In this document: piece by piece, positions 11,499-14,219 of the stretch | Numbering within the stretch: position 1 is the first letter of the stretch | How the letters are laid out: each line of letters opens with the position of its first letter | Source of the DNA: DASPXK01 sp035637315 | GTDB lineage: Bacteria; Chloroflexota; UBA6077; JACCZL01 | NCBI GenBank assembly: GCA_035637315.1 | Contig: DASPXK010000087.1 | Coordinates: forward strand, 1-14,219 | Length of the DNA: 14,219 nucleotides | Direction of reading: 5' to 3' | Notes under the pieces: generated by a model | The model's input: the letters and a program-made list of their open reading frames with translations, nothing else | The model's database searches: none | What the model was told of the DNA's origin: nothing | Position numbers and translations under genes: made by a program

Positions 11499-14219
11499 TC
11501 AGCCCTGCTCGACCAGGACATGCTCGTCGCCGAGCAGGGCCCGCAGGCGCCGCTCGAGGTCCGCGCTGAGGCGGGTGTGGCACTCCGGCGCGCTGACGCG
11601 CCACCGCCCCTGGGGCGAAGCCACGATCACCTCGTACGGTGACTGGCCCTCCGCCTCCTCCAGCAGGTGCTGGAGCTTCTCGAGTGTTTTGGTGTCGGCC
11701 ACCACGTCGCCGGTCCGGCGGACCACCAGCCGGAGGCGGCGGACCTTGATCTCGGGTGATGGATCCCTTGCACCGTTTCGAGTCTTCTGGCTGCCATTCT
11801 TCTGGCCATTGCCGTTGGCGTGACGGGTCGTGTTCGCGACGAACGGCGCCCAGGCGACGGCGCCCGATGATCCGAAGGCTGGCGAGGCCGCGCCTCGCTC
11901 GGCGGCTTCCGGCTCGTCGGCGTTGGCCGGCGGCGTCCAACTCTCGACCGATTCGGCGATGAGCTGAACGCGGTCCTCGCGCACGTCGACGGCGCCCTGG
12001 ACGATCAGCACGGCGTCCTCGCGCCACGCCTCGGCCGTCTGTGAATACGTGCGCGGGAAGGCCACCACGTCGACGCTGCCGTGCAGGTCCTCGAGCTGGG
12101 CGATGACCATGCTCTCGCCGCGTCTGGTCGTCACCCGCCGCAGGCTGCTGACCACGCCGGCCACCTTCAGCGTCTCGCCTGCCAGTTCGGCGGTGACGTG
12201 GCTGCTGTTGGCGCTGAGCTGGCTCGCGAGCCAGCGGGCGGGCTCCTGGAACGGGTGGTCCGACAGGAATAGGCCAAGCGTCTCCTTCTCCCAGGCCAGC
12301 ATCTCGCGGCGGCTCAGCGGAGCGACGCTCGGCAGAGCCATCTCGATGCCCGGACGGTCCTGGTCGCCCACATCGAACATGCTGGTCTGGCCGCTGTCGG
12401 CCGCCCGCTGGCGCTGTTGGCCCAGCGCCATGCACTGGTCGAGGACGGCCACGATGCGCTCGCGGGGCCCGAACTCGTCTACGGCTCCGCACTTGACCAG
12501 GCTCTCGATCACCCGTTTGTTGATGGTCCGCAGGTCTACGCGGGCGCACAAGTCCTCGATCGAACGAAACGGCCCACCCCGCTCGCGCTCGCCGATCAGG
12601 CTCTCGACTGCCCCCTCGCCGACGTTCTTGACCGCCGCCAGTCCGTATCGAATGCCCAGCTTGAAGTCCATCGGCCCGTTCGTCAGCCGCTCGACGGAGA
12701 AGCGGGCCTGACTCTTGTTCACGTCCGGCCGCAACAGGGGAATGCCCAGCCGCCGGCACTCGCCAATCGCCGAGACCACCCTGTCCGTCTTCAGCGCGTC
12801 CGTGGTCAGGACTGCCGCCATCCACTCGACCGGGTAGTTTGCCTTGAGGTAGGCGGTCTGGTACGCGACGAACGCGTAGCAGAAGGCGTGGCTTTTGTTG
12901 AAGGCGTAGCCGGCGAAAGGCTCGATGTACTCCCAGAGCCGGGTGGCCGTTTGTTTGCCGTAGCCCTGCGACTTGGCGCCGCTCAAGAACCGCTCGCGCT
13001 CCTTGCGCATCACCTCGGGCTCTTTCTTGCCCATCGCCCGCCGCAGGATGTCGGCCTGGCCCAACGTATAGCCCGCTATCTTCTGGACGATCTGGAGCAC
13101 CTGGTCCTGGTAGACGACGATGCCGTAGGTCTCGCTGAGGAGGTCTTCCAGGGATGGGTCCGGATACTCGACCGGCTGGCGGCCCTCTTTGCGCGCAATG
13201 TAGGTGGGGATGTGGGCCATCGGGCCGGGCCGGTACAGCGCCACCATCGCCGCCAGGTGGCGTACGTGGCTCGGCTTCAGCTCCCTGACGTAGCGAGTCA
13301 TGCCGCTGCCTTCCAGTTGGAAGATCGAGTGCGTCTCGCCGTCGGACAGCTTCTCGAAGGTCAAGGGGTCGTCGAGCGGGATCCTGGCCAGCTCGATCTT
13401 GATCCCGCGCGTCTCCTCCATATACCCAACCGCCATCTCCAGCATGGTCAGGTTGGCCAGGCCCAGGAAGTCCATCTTCAGCAAGCCGATCTTCTCGAGC
13501 GACTTCATAGGGTACTGGGTCATGACCATGGTGCCGCCCTTGCCGGCTCGCTGAAGTGGCACGTGCTGGACGAGCGAGTCGCCGGCCACCACCACGCCGG
13601 CGGCGTGGGTCGAGGCGTGGCGGGCCACGCCCTCGATCGACTTGGCGGCATCGATCAAGCGGCTGACCGATGGTTCCGAGTCGTAGAGCTGCCGCAGCTC
13701 CCGATTCTGGGCCAGCGCGTCGGCGATCTTCATGCCGATTGGGATGGTTGGGATCAGTTTGGCGATTCGATCGACCTCGTGGATCGGGTAGCTCAGGACT
13801 CGGCCCACGTCGCGAAGCGCCGCCCGCGCGAGCAGCCGCCCGAAGGTGACGATCTGGGCCACGTGGTCGCGGCCATAGCGCTCGATGCAGTAGTTGATCA
13901 CGTCATCGCGGCGGTCGTCGGCGAAGTCCATGTCGACGTCGGGCATCTGGGCCCGCTCCGGGTTGAGAAAGCGCTCGAAGGTGAGCCCGTACTCAATCGG
14001 GTCGATGTCGGCTACGCCGAGCAGGTACAGGATGATGCTGCCGGCGGCAGAGCCGCGCGGCCCGCAGGCGATGCCCCGCTCGCGAGCCCAGGACACAAAG
14101 TCCCAGACGAACAGGATGTACGAGGAGAACCCGGTCGTACGAACAACGTCCAGCTCGTACTCGAGGCGTTTGACGATCTCCTGGGTAGCGTTCGGATAAC
14201 GCCCTGGGAGGCGCTCGCG
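11499..14219 (-). CDS. dnaE: DNA polymerase III alpha subunit (DnaE), N-terminus outside window
   Basis: DnaE is the replicative polymerase. The frame stays open to the right edge, giving 906 residues; the missing part is the PHP domain and start. Positions below count from the window edge. The visible N-terminus reads RLEYELDVVRTTGFSSYILF, then the nucleotide-binding GPRGSAAGS. The catalytic aspartates are in PDVDMDF (94, 96) and KMDFLGLANLTM (Asp250). Then come fingers (AFNKSHAFCYAFVAYQTAY), helix-hairpin-helix (YGLAAVKNVGEGAVESLI), the EKETLGLFLSDHPF segment typical of replicative DnaE rather than DnaE2/ImuC, an OB fold (LKVAGVVSSLRRVTTRRGE to VQLIAESVESW), an Asn/Gly-rich linker and a C-terminal domain ending HVLVEQG. 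GTG 14096 is internal, not the start. The loop is one residue shorter than the common GPGRGS. Confidence 0.96.
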   Translation of the reverse strand, partial: RERLPGRYPNATQEIVKRLEYELDVVRTTGFSSYILFVWDFVSWARERGIACGPRGSAAGSIILYLLGVADIDPIEYGLTFERFLNPERAQMPDVDMDFADDRRDDVINYCIERYGRDHVAQIVTFGRLLARAALRDVGRVLSYPIHEVDRIAKLIPTIPIGMKIADALAQNRELRQLYDSEPSVSRLIDAAKSIEGVARHASTHAAGVVVAGDSLVQHVPLQRAGKGGTMVMTQYPMKSLEKIGLLKMDFLGLANLTMLEMAVGYMEETRGIKIELARIPLDDPLTFEKLSDGETHSIFQLEGSGMTRYVRELKPSHVRHLAAMVALYRPGPMAHIPTYIARKEGRQPVEYPDPSLEDLLSETYGIVVYQDQVLQIVQKIAGYTLGQADILRRAMGKKEPEVMRKERERFLSGAKSQGYGKQTATRLWEYIEPFAGYAFNKSHAFCYAFVAYQTAYLKANYPVEWMAAVLTTDALKTDRVVSAIGECRRLGIPLLRPDVNKSQARFSVERLTNGPMDFKLGIRYGLAAVKNVGEGAVESLIGERERGGPFRSIEDLCARVDLRTINKRVIESLVKCGAVDEFGPRERIVAVLDQCMALGQQRQRAADSGQTSMFDVGDQDRPGIEMALPSVAPLSRREMLAWEKETLGLFLSDHPFQEPARWLASQLSANSSHVTAELAGETLKVAGVVSSLRRVTTRRGESMVIAQLEDLHGSVDVVAFPRTYSQTAEAWREDAVLIVQGAVDVREDRVQLIAESVESWTPPANADEPEAAERGAASPAFGSSGAVAWAPFVANTTRHANGNGQKNGSQKTRNGARDPSPEIKVRRLRLVVRRTGDVVADTKTLEKLQHLLEEAEGQSPYEVIVASPQGRWRVSAPECHTRLSADLERRLRALLGDEHVLVEQG

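Noticed and set aside
11461..12825. Minus-strand open frame of 454 codons
   Set aside because: It overlaps dnaE in another frame on the same strand and encodes an Arg/Gly/Ala-rich low-complexity product typical of a shadow frame.
14094..14096. GTG as the dnaE start
   Set aside because: The frame continues upstream with conserved DnaE sequence (RLEYELDVV, GFSSYILFVWDF) to the window edge.
11499..14219. Possible error-prone DnaE2 of a lexA-imuB-dnaE2 SOS cassette
   Set aside because: The LGLFLSDHPF segment, the OB fold and the C-terminal extension fit replicative DnaE; there is no imuA/imuB, and the gene is 6 kb from lexA with unrelated operons between.

Overview
The window looks like chromosomal DNA of a high-GC bacterium, most likely an uncultured or poorly described member of the Chloroflexota. 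This placement is inference. It rests on a multi-spanning protein of the DUF5671 type, a LexA with a GAAC-N4-GTTC operator, Tat-exported binding lipoproteins with Ala/Pro linkers, and abundant short tandem and inverted repeats at gene junctions. No phage, transposase, CRISPR or RNA gene is visible.

Layout from left to right. (1) 1-174, minus: N-terminus of an AMP-forming acyl-CoA synthetase/ligase, cut by the window edge. (2) 242-4333, minus: a complete spermidine/putrescine-type (PotABCD-like) ABC importer in the order binding protein, ATPase, permease, permease, with a good sigma70-like promoter at 4402-4430. (3) 4560-5189, minus: lexA, with promoter TTGACA-N17-TAGAAT and a perfect palindromic operator over the expected transcription start. 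(4) 5287-5520: a gene-free mosaic of inverted repeats. (5) 5556-7772, plus: a two-gene operon made of a small membrane-anchored protein with an NTF2-like extracytoplasmic domain, then a 569-residue, about 12-helix DUF5671-type protein built from six half-repeats. (6) 7779-11323, minus: a peptide/nickel-type importer operon with binding protein and two permeases but no ATPase, driven by promoter TTGACC-N17-TATACT. (7) 11499 to the right edge, minus: dnaE, the replicative DNA polymerase III alpha subunit, lacking its N-terminal PHP region because the window ends.

The two importers are independent uptake systems. The first is self-contained. The second must borrow ATPases encoded elsewhere or have lost them. 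LexA is autoregulated by the visible operator; nothing in the window shows that it controls its neighbours.

The most unusual theme is short repeats that reach into coding sequence. A GAATTGA heptad inverted repeat carries both the stop codon of the first binding protein and the only usual start codon of the ATPase. A C/G-rich palindrome is read in frame within the C-terminal domain of the same ATPase. A CTGANNG heptad array encodes the first residues of the second importer's last permease. Other repeat families occupy the spaces at 179-235, 4483-4557 and 5287-5520.
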